A stretch of DNA of 64,000 bases from CAYWCV01 sp964629885 (GTDB lineage Bacteria; Bacteroidota; Rhodothermia; Balneolales; CAYWCV01). Shown piece after piece: positions 17,053 through 27,298 of this stretch (its first letter is position 1; each line of letters begins with the position of its first letter). Location of the stretch: the NCBI GenBank assembly GCA_964629885.1, contig CAZVRJ010000007.1:1-64000 (forward strand), given 5' to 3'. Position numbers and translations under genes: made by a program. The notes under the pieces were generated by a model, which saw nothing but the letters and a program-made list of their open reading frames with translations, was not told the origin of the DNA and searched no databases.

Positions 17053-17316
17053 CTATCCTTTCACTTCGGTGAATTCAGCATCTGCCGCATCGGTTTTCGT
17101 TGCATTTGCATTGTTGTTTGCCGGTACGGAGCACCCTTGTGTGGAGAAGCAACCGGTGTTGGTCACTGCCTGAAACAGGATAAACGCCCCGAAAACCATG
17201 GCCATTGTGCTGCTCGTCGCAACTGCCTGCGACATAACGAGGCAACCCATTGCTAACGCAAAAATGCGGAGCATGCCCCAGTTGGATTTTACACGGTCGA
17301 TGATAGCTGATAACAT
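17053..17316 (-). CDS. YgaP-like DUF2892 membrane protein
   Basis: Small protein of 87 residues from ATG 17316. Starts with the DUF2892 hallmark (VKSNWGMLRIFALAMGCLVMSQ), followed by two transmembrane helices (about 16-50) and a Cys-containing tail TNTGCFSTQGCS, then a polar, disordered C-terminus. In E. coli the same domain anchors the rhodanese YgaP; here the rhodanese is missing. The frame is open upstream to 17412, but that stretch would cover a Crp-type operator at 17373-17388, so the shorter start is preferred. Membrane member of the Crp-regulated redox operon. Confidence 0.82.
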   Translation of the reverse strand: MLSAIIDRVKSNWGMLRIFALAMGCLVMSQAVATSSTMAMVFGAFILFQAVTNTGCFSTQGCSVPANNNANATKTDAADAEFTEVKG

Positions 17317-17372
17317 GGAAATAATCTGGTTTATGGATATCTCCAAAGATGGAAAATACCACAACCATTGTC

Positions 17373-17388
17373 TGTGACTTTGGTTACA
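17373..17388. promoter_or_regulatory. Crp/Fnr-type operator
   Basis: TGTGA-CTTTGG-TTACA, a near-perfect match to the TGTGA-N6-TCACA Crp/HcpR palindrome (one mismatch). It is about 57 bases before the DUF2892 start and 32 bases after the end of the Crp/Fnr-family gene, placing it where the regulator could control the four downstream redox genes. Inference from sequence only. Confidence 0.6.
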
Positions 17389-17419
17389 AAGGAACACCCT
17401 AATGAAGATCACATGATTA

Positions 17420-18013
17420 TCAGAGCAATACTATCCGATTCCTGCTAATTTCAAGTATTCCCTTGCTCTCCATTTGTTTAAGGAGTCGCGACACAACTTC
17501 ACGGGCTGTTCCTAGTTCTTGGGCAATCTGCTCATGTGTGAGTTGCATAGAATTCGATCCAGTCAACTCCGATTTGCGCTCTAAGTACTGCAATATCCGA
17601 TCGTCCATTTTCTTGAAGGCAACCGCATCTACTAAATCGAGCAGCTCTGCAAAACGCTTGTGGTAGACTTGAAACATGTACATCAGCAGTTCTGGATGCT
17701 CCCTCATCGCCTTCTGCACCTCGTCGATCGACACAAACGAAACTTTGCATTCTTGGTCGGCCACCATACGAACACCCTGGGTTTCGTTGAACAATGCAGC
17801 CATGAACGACATCACACAACCGTCGCCGGGCTGCAAGTAGTAAAGTACTAACTCCTTATCGGCGTCAGAACGAATCACCTTCACTCTTCCACTTTCGACA
17901 ACGGGCACAGATTTAATAAAGCTATGCTCGCTGACTATCGTGTCCCCTTCTTCAAAAACTTTGCGGATACCCGTATTGATCAAATTTGACAGCAATTCTG
18001 AGGAAGGATTCAT
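17420..18013 (-). CDS. Crp/Fnr-family transcriptional regulator
   Basis: A 197-residue regulator: cyclic-nucleotide-binding-type beta barrel (about 15-125), dimer helix (125-150) and C-terminal winged helix with recognition region LTHEQIAQELGTAREVVSRLLKQM. The phosphate-binding cassette of cAMP-responsive Crp (GE...R-S/T) is replaced by QPGDGCVMSFMAAL, so cAMP is unlikely. No N-terminal FeS cysteine cluster as in Fnr. This matches the Crp/Fnr subgroup common in Bacteroidota whose ligand is unknown (haem or NO sensing is known for relatives). It is 18 bases after sprA and upstream of the DUF2892-thioredoxin-OsmC-DUF302 set. Confidence 0.9.
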   Translation of the reverse strand: MNPSSELLSNLINTGIRKVFEEGDTIVSEHSFIKSVPVVESGRVKVIRSDADKELVLYYLQPGDGCVMSFMAALFNETQGVRMVADQECKVSFVSIDEVQKAMREHPELLMYMFQVYHKRFAELLDLVDAVAFKKMDDRILQYLERKSELTGSNSMQLTHEQIAQELGTAREVVSRLLKQMESKGILEISRNRIVLL

Positions 18014-18031
18014 CTGGTTAACCTCAGAAGT

Positions 18032-21000
18032 TTAGTTTGAACGGATGTTCACAATTATGTTAAAACGGAAATCCTGGTCAAGACGCCTAAATGTGGCCGT
18101 TGATTTAGGAATAACCTGCACATAACGGTACTCAAATCCAGCTTTCATAGTTGCCGAGAACTGATAGGCAATGTTTGCAGAGAAGTTGATTCGCGTGTCG
18201 CCTGTTGGCTGGTCGAGGATGATTTCGTAGGCATCCACATTGAAATCTTCGACCTGACGCTGTAGTACGTTGGCTTCCAACTTCTGATCAAGGCGATTGT
18301 CGTTGGTTTCGTCTTCAGAATACGACAAGTTAAACGCCATATCGATCGTATTTCTCAACGTAGTATTGAAGAATGGAACACGGAAACCCCTCTTTTGGAA
18401 GTTCGAAGTGAACTTGACCGATTCCGACGTACGCTCAATGACCTGTGAGTTGTCAAGGTTTAAACTCACCAAATTGGACGTTTCGTACGACAAGGTCGTA
18501 GACACCCCGTTCTTCCAGGTCATACTCAGACCTACGAGCGGCGCAAACCGCTTCTCAATGTTGATCTGCTCTGGTTTGTACTCTGGAATCTGGGACAATA
18601 AGTTGTAGACGCCTACAACACCGCGCAGACTGTCGGCATTAGCCTGATAGAACCAACCCAGCGTGTAAGATCCGCGATAGGTGTGCATCAGGCTGATACG
18701 AGATGCAAAACGTGTTGCGAACGGAATCTTTGATTCAAGTCCACCCAGTGTGACATTCCAACCTGGCAGCGGGATTGGCGAAAGTCCACGTTTGCCGAAA
18801 ATCCGGTTGCCGCTGGTCAAGTAGGCATTTACGAAATCGTTTCGGAGAGTCGCAGGATTCAAAAGCGATCTACCGTCGCCGTTTTGATCGGAAATGATAC
18901 GGTCGGCAAGCTCACCCTCAGGGGTCGCGCGAATGTCGTCGAACGCCGTTTGAAGCTGTGCCTTGTACAGGTCAACGAAACCTGGTCCGAATATCCATAC
19001 GGAGGCGCCAACATTGCCGGAGATGTTGAATATGCTGTTTGTGCTCTGGTCTGGCTGAATCGTAGTGTTGATGGTCTGTTTCTCATCCCAAGCAGCTGAC
19101 CAATCCAAGTCAATCATCAAGTTTTTGAACGGATTGAGCTTAGTTTTGAGAATGATATCATCCTTGAAATTCTCAGAACCAGACAATGTAATGGCCTGAT
19201 TGCCTTGCTGTGTGTTAGCAATTAGCTGTGATGTTGGAATGCTACGATCGAAACCAAGGCGATAACCCACATGAGGCGAAAATTTCGAATCCAAGTCGTT
19301 TGCAAACGACTCCCAAATTTGCGAGCCGCCTCCATAACCACTTTGGTCGGAGCCAGTCGAATGCTTGTAGGAAATGTCGATCGATTCAAGGCTCAGCACA
19401 GCAAGCAATGATTTCCTACCAACTTGAGCAATTGACTTCTCGAAATTGGATGGAACCCTCGGCTCCCTGACTTTGGCACTGTCATTTTGAGCCCCTTCAA
19501 TCTGCTCCTTCAGCGACAGTCCTTGTTCCTGCACCTGCTCTTGCTCTTGCTTTTGCTCTTGCTCCTGTTTTTTCTCCTGCTCTTGCTCTTGCTTTTGCTC
19601 TTGCTCTTGCTCTTGCTCTTGCTCTTGCTTCTTCTTCTTGTCCGGTCGTGGTGGCAAGACTATTGAGGTATCCGTCTTGGCTTGCTTCTCCAAATCTTTC
19701 CATTCGGCCAAAGCCTTCTCGAACTCTTCTTGCTCCGCCTTTTCAGCAGCCCTCTTGGCATCTCGTTCTTCTCGTTCAAGCTTTCGTTGTTCCTCTCGCA
19801 GCTTCAACCGTTCTGTGCGCTGTTTTTGACGTTCCGTCTCAAAGTCAAGAACCGATTTTGTCATGTTGCTATAGAATCCAAACTTCTCGAACAGTGTTCT
19901 TGTCCTGAACGATGTCGTCTGATCAATCGAGAACGTGTTGCTAACCCTGGCACCCAAGCCGGAGCCCTCCGGCGAATTGGTCCAGGTAAACCCGCCACGG
20001 TAACTTGTCGTGGTGTTGATCCAATCAAGAGCTTTGTTCCGATTCAAATTCGGTCTGAAACTCGCTGAAAATTGCTCGTTGTAATTATTTCGCCTTGGCA
20101 TCGCATCTTTACTGAGCACATCTCTGATTACATCCATAGATGGACGTAAGTCAAAGCGCGTGGTGTCTTCAGGGTTTCGAATCTGACCGATGCGGTTAAA
20201 GCCTAGATCGGAGGTTGTGTTGATGGATATAGGGATAGATGGAGTCAGATTGTAATTCAAGCCAAATTTCGAATCATAGGTAAACGTGTGGGTCTGTTGA
20301 ATCGGAATGGTCTCGTTGTTCAATGCCCTACGCTGCCGTTCCTCATAGTTTCGTTTCAAGTTGGCAGATGCCGATATACTGCTTGGCATATATCCAATGC
20401 GTAATCCTGATAATGCATTAAATACAGGCACATTTTCTAAAAAGAAGAGTGGACGAGCCAATCGGACGTTTCGTACAGACAGATTGTAGTCAATACCTGT
20501 CGTATAATTCCAGTTGCTTACATAACTATTTTGCGGATCGCGGTTATTTCCAGTGTTGTAGACATAGCTGAGGCGTGTATTGTCGAGCAGTAACTGGGCT
20601 ATTGGATGCTTGGAATACTGTTTCGATATGCTACTTAGATTGAATGAGTATGCTTCGCTGTAGGTCTGACTCTCAAGTATTTTCTGATCGATTGTGCTGC
20701 GTTTTTCCTCGGCCGTAAGAGTGGGGTCGTTGGTAATGGCAGACTTGAAGTCATCGAGCCTTACGTCACCCTCATTCGGCAAATACCGTGGGGTAGATGT
20801 GCTTTGGCGTGCCGAGAGCAGCAGCGGAAAACTGAAACCCATGCGATCTGGTACGAACTTGTGCAGGTTGATGGTGGTGCTGAGATCATAGTCTAATCGT
20901 TCGGCATAGTCGCGCTCACCCAACCTGGAATCCAATGCGCCAAAGCCGTCGGTTGTTCGAAGAACATTTCCATTTACAGTAGCAAAATCTGCCAAGGTGA

Positions 21001-24000
21001 TAGATGAATTCCCCTTCGCAGCCCATCCCCCTTCATCAGTGAAACCTGAGACCCGGAGCTCATTCACCCAAACTTCAGCATCCAACGACGGAACACCTCT
21101 ACGTGAAATTAACACCCCATCCTCCTGCGCCAAATCGAGCGGATTCGATATTCCGATGCCAATTTCCGTGATTCGCTCGAGCGATGGATTGCCTCGTATC
21201 CCCACTATGGCGCCAGGAACAGCGTTCTGGATGAGTACACTATCATAGAACGTGGTGTTGAACGATGCCTGGCGAAGTCCACGAATCTGTTTGATCTGGT
21301 TGAATACACTCAGTTCAATATTGACACTGTTCTCAGAGTATTTCCAAATTTCGTTGGCGATAAGTTCCAATATTTCCGGATCCCTAGATTGGAGCAAATT
21401 CTCAGCAAAGATGTCGGAACGCGGATCTGACGGCGAGATCGGCTGACGATACTCGTAGTAGTCATTCTCGAGGTCGCGACCTAAACGTATAACCAACTCT
21501 ATGTCATTTCTGCGGTTATAACCTTCGCCGTGCACAAACATGCGAAGATTGGAGTAGTTGATGAGATTCAATCCTTCGGTGTAGTTCCTACGAATCATTC
21601 GGATGTCGCCCTGACGTAAATCGTTCACACTCAACACCAACGACTGCTCATTACCCTCGAGGTCACCCTGTTGAGTACGCACAATTGGACGCACCGTACC
21701 TTTAGGCACACGATATGGGATCGGTCTACGATTAGAGTTCTCCTCAGAGTTTATAGTCTGAACCTTGAAATCTGTGCGTGCAGATTGATTTCCAACCTCA
21801 TCAGCTTTACGCCACTGGCTTCCCACGAACTCAAATGTGGCAAACCTCATGGTGAGGGGCTCACGGTAGCCCGACATCCAAAAACGGATGTACGAAATCT
21901 GCTGAAAACTATTGATACTACCCACTTGGCGTTGAAACTCGCGAAGCGGAATCCTAACCTGATACCATTTGAGGCGATCATTAACACTGACGCTGTCGAC
22001 AATAAAACTCTTTCCGATGCTCAACGACGATGGATCGCCCGGGTTCCAGGGAATTTCGTACTGATAATAATTATCGTCTAGGTTAACCTGCCCTGGAACG
22101 ATCAAGCTCTCGCTGTCTGGTCGGTTCGTGTTTCCTACAGTCGTGTTGCTAGCGCGAGGCGTATTGCCTTCCATATAACCATTGTATCGGAGAAAGTATT
22201 CCTGCATCCTAGCATATCTGCCCCGGATTCGGTCGTCGGCATAATAGACGTAATCGTCGTTGGAAGGATCAGCCAAAAGTCGGTTCAGCTTTTCTGGCTG
22301 ATTGGCATACACCTGCGTCATGTGCTGGATGTAACTGGCAAATAACGTCTGCTCATTAAACGGCTGGTTCGGATTACTCGAAGCTCCATCCAAACCGATA
22401 TCCTCACGCTCTTGGTTCACGGTCGAGAACTCGCCGTCAAAACGGATGGAGGTACTGAGCACATACGATCTCCCATCCAAATCTGGTACGATCAAATTGG
22501 CATTGTCGGCGAGCCCGTCTTCTGTGTTAAGACGGAAGTTTGGGATAACATCCTCAGATATGGTACCAATGTCGATGTAGAGTTTTCCATTATAGTCGAG
22601 GGCATCTTGCGCAGTGGCAGTACCACCCGGCAGGATCGGCTGGACCCAAAACTCTAGGAATTCAATATTGTTGATGGTAAAATCCTGCTGGCCCGAGAAG
22701 ATAGTAGCAGTCATCCCACCCCACATTTTCTCCGGCTCTGTGGTTGTTAGCCGCTCAATATCTCTGTTGTAATTATATGGACCCCGATCGCGTGGATTGA
22801 AATAAACGTCGAGGGGAGTCAAAATTCGATCCTGGCTGAGAACATCTCGATCGAATATTTCGGTCACTTCGATTTGACGAACTTCATCGCCATCGCGAGG
22901 CAATCCCAGAATCTGTGTCACATTTTGCGGAATCATATACCACGTGAATTTGGCTCTGTGGTCTGCCCTGCGTTGACGCTCAATTTGCGACAAATTGTTT
23001 AACGATGGGGCGTCCATATTGTCTAAGCCCGGAATGTTAACAGGGGCCGACGATAGATTCCATCGCGCCTGATTGAGCATGCTTACGTTTGTTTTAGCCC
23101 CCTCAAAATCGTCGATGAACGAAAGCCCGCGCTCCTCATCAGCAAACAAATTACCGAGTCGACGCTCACGCTGCACAGCCACTGTCTCCCCTAATCCTGG
23201 AGTAAGCATAGCCCATTCACCGCTGAAGTTCATACTTGAGGGCGCTTTAGTCTGCAACAAAGGAATTCTATCGATCGCCCTTGTCAACCATGGAGCATCA
23301 AACTCAGCCTTGGCATCGAATCCAAAAACAGAGTTGTTGATGGGCTCTTCGCCAATTCGAATTTTATCGGTGATCGGCCTTTCACGTAACCTGAACCACG
23401 TGCCACCTACTTTGATGTTGTTTGTGATATCGTACTGAGCACGTACACCAGCAAATGTCTTCTTTTGGATGGTCACAAGATCGTTGCTCTCATATTCGAT
23501 GGAGACTTCCTGACCAGACGACAGATAAGAGCGGTTAGTGATGGTTACACTCCCGAAGGCATAGTCAACCTGATAGTCGATGCCCTCCGATAGGGTTCGG
23601 CCTCCGACTGTAACCCTCACCGATCCCTCAACTAAACCAAATGATCCTAACTGATAACTATCGCGAGCCCCACCTTGAACCGTACCCTCAATGGAGTAAA
23701 AATTATTCTTGGGCGATTGCCTTGCATTCTCCTGCTGCTGTCGGTATAAATCAGCAAAGACCAAGCGCTCGATGACCTGTTCTTTGTCAGCTCCGTTGTA
23801 GCTGTTTTGAAGAATAGTCCGAACTCGTTCACCAAATGGCTGCAAATAAGGGAAGCGAATTACTCCGTTTATCGGATCAAGCGTCCCAGTTGAAAAGTCG
23901 GCTGTATTGTCTGGACCAAGCTCGCCATTTGGACCAACACGGTCGAGTCCTAGCAACTGCAGCATCGGTGTTGGAACGGATGGCAAATTAGTAGTTGGAT

Positions 24001-25597
24001 TGTTGCCGCCTGTGTACAGAAGATCCATCTTGAAACCTTCTAACGTCAGATTATTCTGATCTAAGGAATATGTATTCCGAAGCGTGAGATTCCAAGTGCG
24101 GTCTGTACTGATAACCTGAGGTTGACGAATCATTTTGAGGATCAGTCGTCCACCTGCCTGATCAAGATCACCGATAATGGCACGCTGGCCCGTTGATGGA
24201 TCTGTGTACTCGAAGGATACAGCGAGTACTTGCCTGTCCTGAAGAGCAGATCTCAAACTGATTATTCCCAACGTCTGATCGAGCTGGTAATCGATGCCCT
24301 GTGTGAGCTGGCGAAACGGGCCAATAAAAATGTCGTTTGAATTGATGCCAAGTTGACCAGCTATGGCTTCCTTGTCAGAATTGTTGCCTTGACGTAGAGG
24401 ATTTAATAACGCATCGTTGATCACATCCCTCTGAATCGATGGGGGGCCACCATTACGGTCAACACCTAAATCAACCAAGGCAATTGCCTCGCGCAAAGAT
24501 GATTCAGTTACGCTGACACTCGAAACCCAAACATTGATCCTTGAAAAATTATACAGCTGTTGGCGCAGTGTGGGATTGGCCAACGCCTGTTCGTAGTTGT
24601 TAAACGAGTAAAAGTCGATAAGAAAGTGCCTGCGATCTTCATAATCTGCTGGCTTTTTCTGGAATTTAGCTTCGGTTGAACCGCCTTTAATCGTCTGGGA
24701 GTTTCCCTTGCCCTCATTCTGCGATATGACCGATGTCACGCTAAGCGCACCAAGTTGAAACTCCGTCTTAATACCAAAGAGCGCTGATCCACCTCGGATC
24801 AGGGTATTACCAGTCTCCATTGTGACGTTACCCATTTCGATGGTCCGGATGATCTCGTCGTCATAACCTTCGTACACCAGCTTAAGCCTGTTCTCGAAGT
24901 CGAACATACGTTCACTGTCCCAATCTGTCCCAATCTTCAACTTATCTCCGATGGTACCCTGAATATTCAACTTCAGATTTTGGGTAAACAATGGGTCCAC
25001 CCTCCTTCGCTCGGTCTCTGTAAGGCTGGGGTTGTCCGTTTCCTGGATGGATGCACCCAACGTCATATTGGCCGTGCCTCGAACTTGAAGGTTTAATTCG
25101 TTCTTCCCGAAAATGGTCGTGAAGGCCGACCGTTCGCCACCTGGAATATTGATCCTGAAATCCAACAGTCCACGTTGCTCCTCTCGCCGAAGATTCGCTT
25201 CTTGGATTAACTTGGACCAATTCCGATTCAGTGTATTCTGCTTCGACAGATACGTGTAATTCGCAAAGTCGTATCGAATCGGGTAAAATACGTCTAGCCC
25301 CTTTACGCTTCTGAGCACCGTGTAGCGCAACGAGAGAGAGTCGAGCGTGCTTACGGTTCTATCGTCTTGCAAGTGGATAGCCGTCAACCTGCTTTGTCTT
25401 CTCGGAAAGGGCGAAAACAACGAATGACGCCTGGCCGGAAAGTAGTTCTTCAGCTCAGGATCGCGCACAAATACAGAGTCCTCGTCAACTTTGGTTTCGG
25501 CACTCCTCACCTGAGATGCTCCGACCTCAGGAAACAACAAAAGCATCAGGACAAATCCCAATGCTACGTAAACAGTTATGTATCTATCAGACTGCAC
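18032..25597 (-). CDS. sprA: SprA, outer-membrane translocon of type IX secretion
   Basis: Giant protein of 2521 residues (Flavobacterium SprA is about 2400). SprA forms the huge beta barrel through which type IX substrates leave the periplasm, and was first found through gliding motility. Visible here: signal peptide (about 1-28), the N-terminal block SLRYTVLRSVKGLDVFYPIRYDFANY region, repeated strand-like segments with Gly/aromatic patterns, and SLYFNPRDRGPYNYN-like motifs (here VYFNPRDRGPYNYN), a SprA hallmark. Residues about 1918-2040 are an insertion of a charged coiled coil (ERLKLREEQRKLEREER) followed by a Gln-Glu hexanucleotide-encoded repeat. Genes for PorK/L/M/N are not in the window. 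Divergent from the LptF/G pair. Confidence 0.95.
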   Translation of the reverse strand: MQSDRYITVYVALGFVLMLLLFPEVGASQVRSAETKVDEDSVFVRDPELKNYFPARRHSLFSPFPRRQSRLTAIHLQDDRTVSTLDSLSLRYTVLRSVKGLDVFYPIRYDFANYTYLSKQNTLNRNWSKLIQEANLRREEQRGLLDFRINIPGGERSAFTTIFGKNELNLQVRGTANMTLGASIQETDNPSLTETERRRVDPLFTQNLKLNIQGTIGDKLKIGTDWDSERMFDFENRLKLVYEGYDDEIIRTIEMGNVTMETGNTLIRGGSALFGIKTEFQLGALSVTSVISQNEGKGNSQTIKGGSTEAKFQKKPADYEDRRHFLIDFYSFNNYEQALANPTLRQQLYNFSRINVWVSSVSVTESSLREAIALVDLGVDRNGGPPSIQRDVINDALLNPLRQGNNSDKEAIAGQLGINSNDIFIGPFRQLTQGIDYQLDQTLGIISLRSALQDRQVLAVSFEYTDPSTGQRAIIGDLDQAGGRLILKMIRQPQVISTDRTWNLTLRNTYSLDQNNLTLEGFKMDLLYTGGNNPTTNLPSVPTPMLQLLGLDRVGPNGELGPDNTADFSTGTLDPINGVIRFPYLQPFGERVRTILQNSYNGADKEQVIERLVFADLYRQQQENARQSPKNNFYSIEGTVQGGARDSYQLGSFGLVEGSVRVTVGGRTLSEGIDYQVDYAFGSVTITNRSYLSSGQEVSIEYESNDLVTIQKKTFAGVRAQYDITNNIKVGGTWFRLRERPITDKIRIGEEPINNSVFGFDAKAEFDAPWLTRAIDRIPLLQTKAPSSMNFSGEWAMLTPGLGETVAVQRERRLGNLFADEERGLSFIDDFEGAKTNVSMLNQARWNLSSAPVNIPGLDNMDAPSLNNLSQIERQRRADHRAKFTWYMIPQNVTQILGLPRDGDEVRQIEVTEIFDRDVLSQDRILTPLDVYFNPRDRGPYNYNRDIERLTTTEPEKMWGGMTATIFSGQQDFTINNIEFLEFWVQPILPGGTATAQDALDYNGKLYIDIGTISEDVIPNFRLNTEDGLADNANLIVPDLDGRSYVLSTSIRFDGEFSTVNQEREDIGLDGASSNPNQPFNEQTLFASYIQHMTQVYANQPEKLNRLLADPSNDDYVYYADDRIRGRYARMQEYFLRYNGYMEGNTPRASNTTVGNTNRPDSESLIVPGQVNLDDNYYQYEIPWNPGDPSSLSIGKSFIVDSVSVNDRLKWYQVRIPLREFQRQVGSINSFQQISYIRFWMSGYREPLTMRFATFEFVGSQWRKADEVGNQSARTDFKVQTINSEENSNRRPIPYRVPKGTVRPIVRTQQGDLEGNEQSLVLSVNDLRQGDIRMIRRNYTEGLNLINYSNLRMFVHGEGYNRRNDIELVIRLGRDLENDYYEYRQPISPSDPRSDIFAENLLQSRDPEILELIANEIWKYSENSVNIELSVFNQIKQIRGLRQASFNTTFYDSVLIQNAVPGAIVGIRGNPSLERITEIGIGISNPLDLAQEDGVLISRRGVPSLDAEVWVNELRVSGFTDEGGWAAKGNSSITLADFATVNGNVLRTTDGFGALDSRLGERDYAERLDYDLSTTINLHKFVPDRMGFSFPLLLSARQSTSTPRYLPNEGDVRLDDFKSAITNDPTLTAEEKRSTIDQKILESQTYSEAYSFNLSSISKQYSKHPIAQLLLDNTRLSYVYNTGNNRDPQNSYVSNWNYTTGIDYNLSVRNVRLARPLFFLENVPVFNALSGLRIGYMPSSISASANLKRNYEERQRRALNNETIPIQQTHTFTYDSKFGLNYNLTPSIPISINTTSDLGFNRIGQIRNPEDTTRFDLRPSMDVIRDVLSKDAMPRRNNYNEQFSASFRPNLNRNKALDWINTTTSYRGGFTWTNSPEGSGLGARVSNTFSIDQTTSFRTRTLFEKFGFYSNMTKSVLDFETERQKQRTERLKLREEQRKLEREERDAKRAAEKAEQEEFEKALAEWKDLEKQAKTDTSIVLPPRPDKKKKQEQEQEQEQEQKQEQEQEKKQEQEQKQEQEQVQEQGLSLKEQIEGAQNDSAKVREPRVPSNFEKSIAQVGRKSLLAVLSLESIDISYKHSTGSDQSGYGGGSQIWESFANDLDSKFSPHVGYRLGFDRSIPTSQLIANTQQGNQAITLSGSENFKDDIILKTKLNPFKNLMIDLDWSAAWDEKQTINTTIQPDQSTNSIFNISGNVGASVWIFGPGFVDLYKAQLQTAFDDIRATPEGELADRIISDQNGDGRSLLNPATLRNDFVNAYLTSGNRIFGKRGLSPIPLPGWNVTLGGLESKIPFATRFASRISLMHTYRGSYTLGWFYQANADSLRGVVGVYNLLSQIPEYKPEQINIEKRFAPLVGLSMTWKNGVSTTLSYETSNLVSLNLDNSQVIERTSESVKFTSNFQKRGFRVPFFNTTLRNTIDMAFNLSYSEDETNDNRLDQKLEANVLQRQVEDFNVDAYEIILDQPTGDTRINFSANIAYQFSATMKAGFEYRYVQVIPKSTATFRRLDQDFRFNIIVNIRSN
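19521..19635. repeat. in-frame hexanucleotide repeat encoding Gln-Glu in sprA
   Basis: Plus-strand CTTGCT-type units (CTTGCT, TTTGCT, CCTGCT) which on the coding strand read CAAGAG/CAGGAG, giving alternating Gln and Glu with occasional Lys, at about residues 1987-2026 of SprA. The unit and orientation match the non-coding arrays at 5416-5505 and 48040-48099. A 6-base unit preserves frame on expansion or contraction. Confidence 0.9.
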
Positions 25598-25846
25598 TAA
25601 ATAAAACGTTCTTTTGCCTTGCTTAGAATATTTGAATCTTTTGCTTGGTAATCGTTGTAGCAGTGATCAATAGGCCGATACCTGTTTATTTAGTGTGTGC
25701 CCTAATATACGGGATAATCGTTTGTTTCAAGCAAAATCCACAGCCTTGAGCAACACTTAGGATGTGAGGAATAACGTACAGGATGCATTTTATTATCTTG
25801 CGAGAGTAATTTTTGTCGAACTTAGCACTCAGCCAAAGCAATTTGC

Positions 25847-27298
25847 ATGAAAATCCTCCCGGCAGCCATACAACGAGATATCCTAAAAAGGTTCGCCGGA
25901 CCCTTTTTGTTCTGTTTTTTTGTGATCGTGGCGCTGTTGGTCATGCAGTTTTTGATCCTGTTCACCGACCGGTTGGTTGGTAAAGACCTTCCGATGATCA
26001 CCATTTTGGAACTGATATTCAGCAACCTAGCATCACTCATTGTGTTAGCAGTGCCCATGTCTGTTTTGGCGGCAACATTGCTAGTGTACGGTAAAGTGTC
26101 TGAACTCAATGAGTACACTTCGCTTCGGGCTGCTGGTGTACACCCATGGCATCTGTTACAACCAGTATTCATGATTGCAGTATCCTTGTTCTTGGGGATG
26201 ATCTATTTTTCAAATGTAATCCTACCTCAGGCAAATCTTGAAGCCAAGCGGCTGTGGACCGACATTCGCCTATTACGTCCAGCTTTCGATGTACAGCCTG
26301 GCGTATTTTACGAGGGTATCGACGGCTATACATTCCTTGCTAGGCAAGTCGACAACTCAACCGACACCTTATATAACATCACTCTGTACCGTGATCAAGG
26401 TAGTGCTGGTCGTGCCGTTTTCAGGGCGAATAAGGGTCACCTATCAAGTGAGCCGCATCGACAGACGCTCCATTTGCAGCTCTACGAGGGAAATGTGACT
26501 CGGTGGATCCCCCAAACTAATCAGAACAGACTTTTAGAGCAGTCTTCCTTTGGGACGTACAGCATCCGGTTTGATATTTCCAATTTGAATCCGTCGAGAA
26601 CGAACCCCGACGATGTCAAGAACGACAGATCTATGAACATTGCAGAGCTTCGACAAGTAATTGACTCCGTACGTGCCGAAGTGAGCAGCCAAAGAAATAT
26701 CTTCGATCGCAAGGAAAATTTTATCGTGAGTAGGATTGTAGATTACACCCCACCGTCAGATACCGTTTGGAGCTCAACATACCTATCTCCTGTTGCACAG
26801 CTGCCCGATTTCATGGTAGAAAACATGAGTAACTCAGGCATTGCCTTTTTGCAGACGGATGCAATTCTCGCTATCGACCGCATAACGATGATGCGAAATA
26901 CAATAGAAAGCCTCAGGTCATCGAGACTTGATTTCGAGAACCTGGCGTTGAATCTTCGCTGGCGACATGAACGCATAGCCGAATTCCAAGTCGAGATCTA
27001 TAAAAAGTACGCCGTTCCGTTTGTGACCATCATCTTTTTCTTCTGCGGCGCCACTATTGGGCTGCTCTCAAAAAGAGGAAACCTTGGATTTGCGGCTATT
27101 GTAAGCGCCATCCTCTCTACGGTATACTGGATAAGCATCATTCAAGGAGAAAAATGGGCCGACCGATTATTTGTATCGCCACTAGTAGGAATGTGGGGCG
27201 GCAACATATTACTTGGTACTCTCGCACTAATTCTGCTCCTGAAACTCATCAGGGAACGCCTGTTTTCTAACTCCATCAAGCATCTGTCCACCTCATGA
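25847..27298 (+). CDS. LptF/LptG-family permease (first of pair)
   Basis: Inner-membrane permease of 483 residues from the family that, with LptB, extracts lipopolysaccharide and pushes it onto the Lpt bridge. Three hydrophobic segments near the N-terminus (about 17-40, 55-85, 98-125), a large periplasmic beta-jellyroll domain (about 130-360) and three C-terminal segments (about 380-475) give the standard layout. The periplasmic domain is longer than in E. coli LptF/G because of an insertion around 230-340. Overlaps the next gene by four bases (ATGA). No LptB ATPase nearby. Confidence 0.9.
   Translation: MKILPAAIQRDILKRFAGPFLFCFFVIVALLVMQFLILFTDRLVGKDLPMITILELIFSNLASLIVLAVPMSVLAATLLVYGKVSELNEYTSLRAAGVHPWHLLQPVFMIAVSLFLGMIYFSNVILPQANLEAKRLWTDIRLLRPAFDVQPGVFYEGIDGYTFLARQVDNSTDTLYNITLYRDQGSAGRAVFRANKGHLSSEPHRQTLHLQLYEGNVTRWIPQTNQNRLLEQSSFGTYSIRFDISNLNPSRTNPDDVKNDRSMNIAELRQVIDSVRAEVSSQRNIFDRKENFIVSRIVDYTPPSDTVWSSTYLSPVAQLPDFMVENMSNSGIAFLQTDAILAIDRITMMRNTIESLRSSRLDFENLALNLRWRHERIAEFQVEIYKKYAVPFVTIIFFFCGATIGLLSKRGNLGFAAIVSAILSTVYWISIIQGEKWADRLFVSPLVGMWGGNILLGTLALILLLKLIRERLFSNSIKHLSTS

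Noticed and set aside
19497..19703. Minus-strand ARARAKA-type frame inside sprA
   Set aside because: Alternative-frame reading of the Gln-Glu repeat; sprA frame is intact across it.
25822..25830. TTAGCACTC, a CIRCE half-site before the LptF/G pair
   Set aside because: The second arm GAGTGCTAA is absent after a 9-base gap and the gene is not a heat-shock gene.
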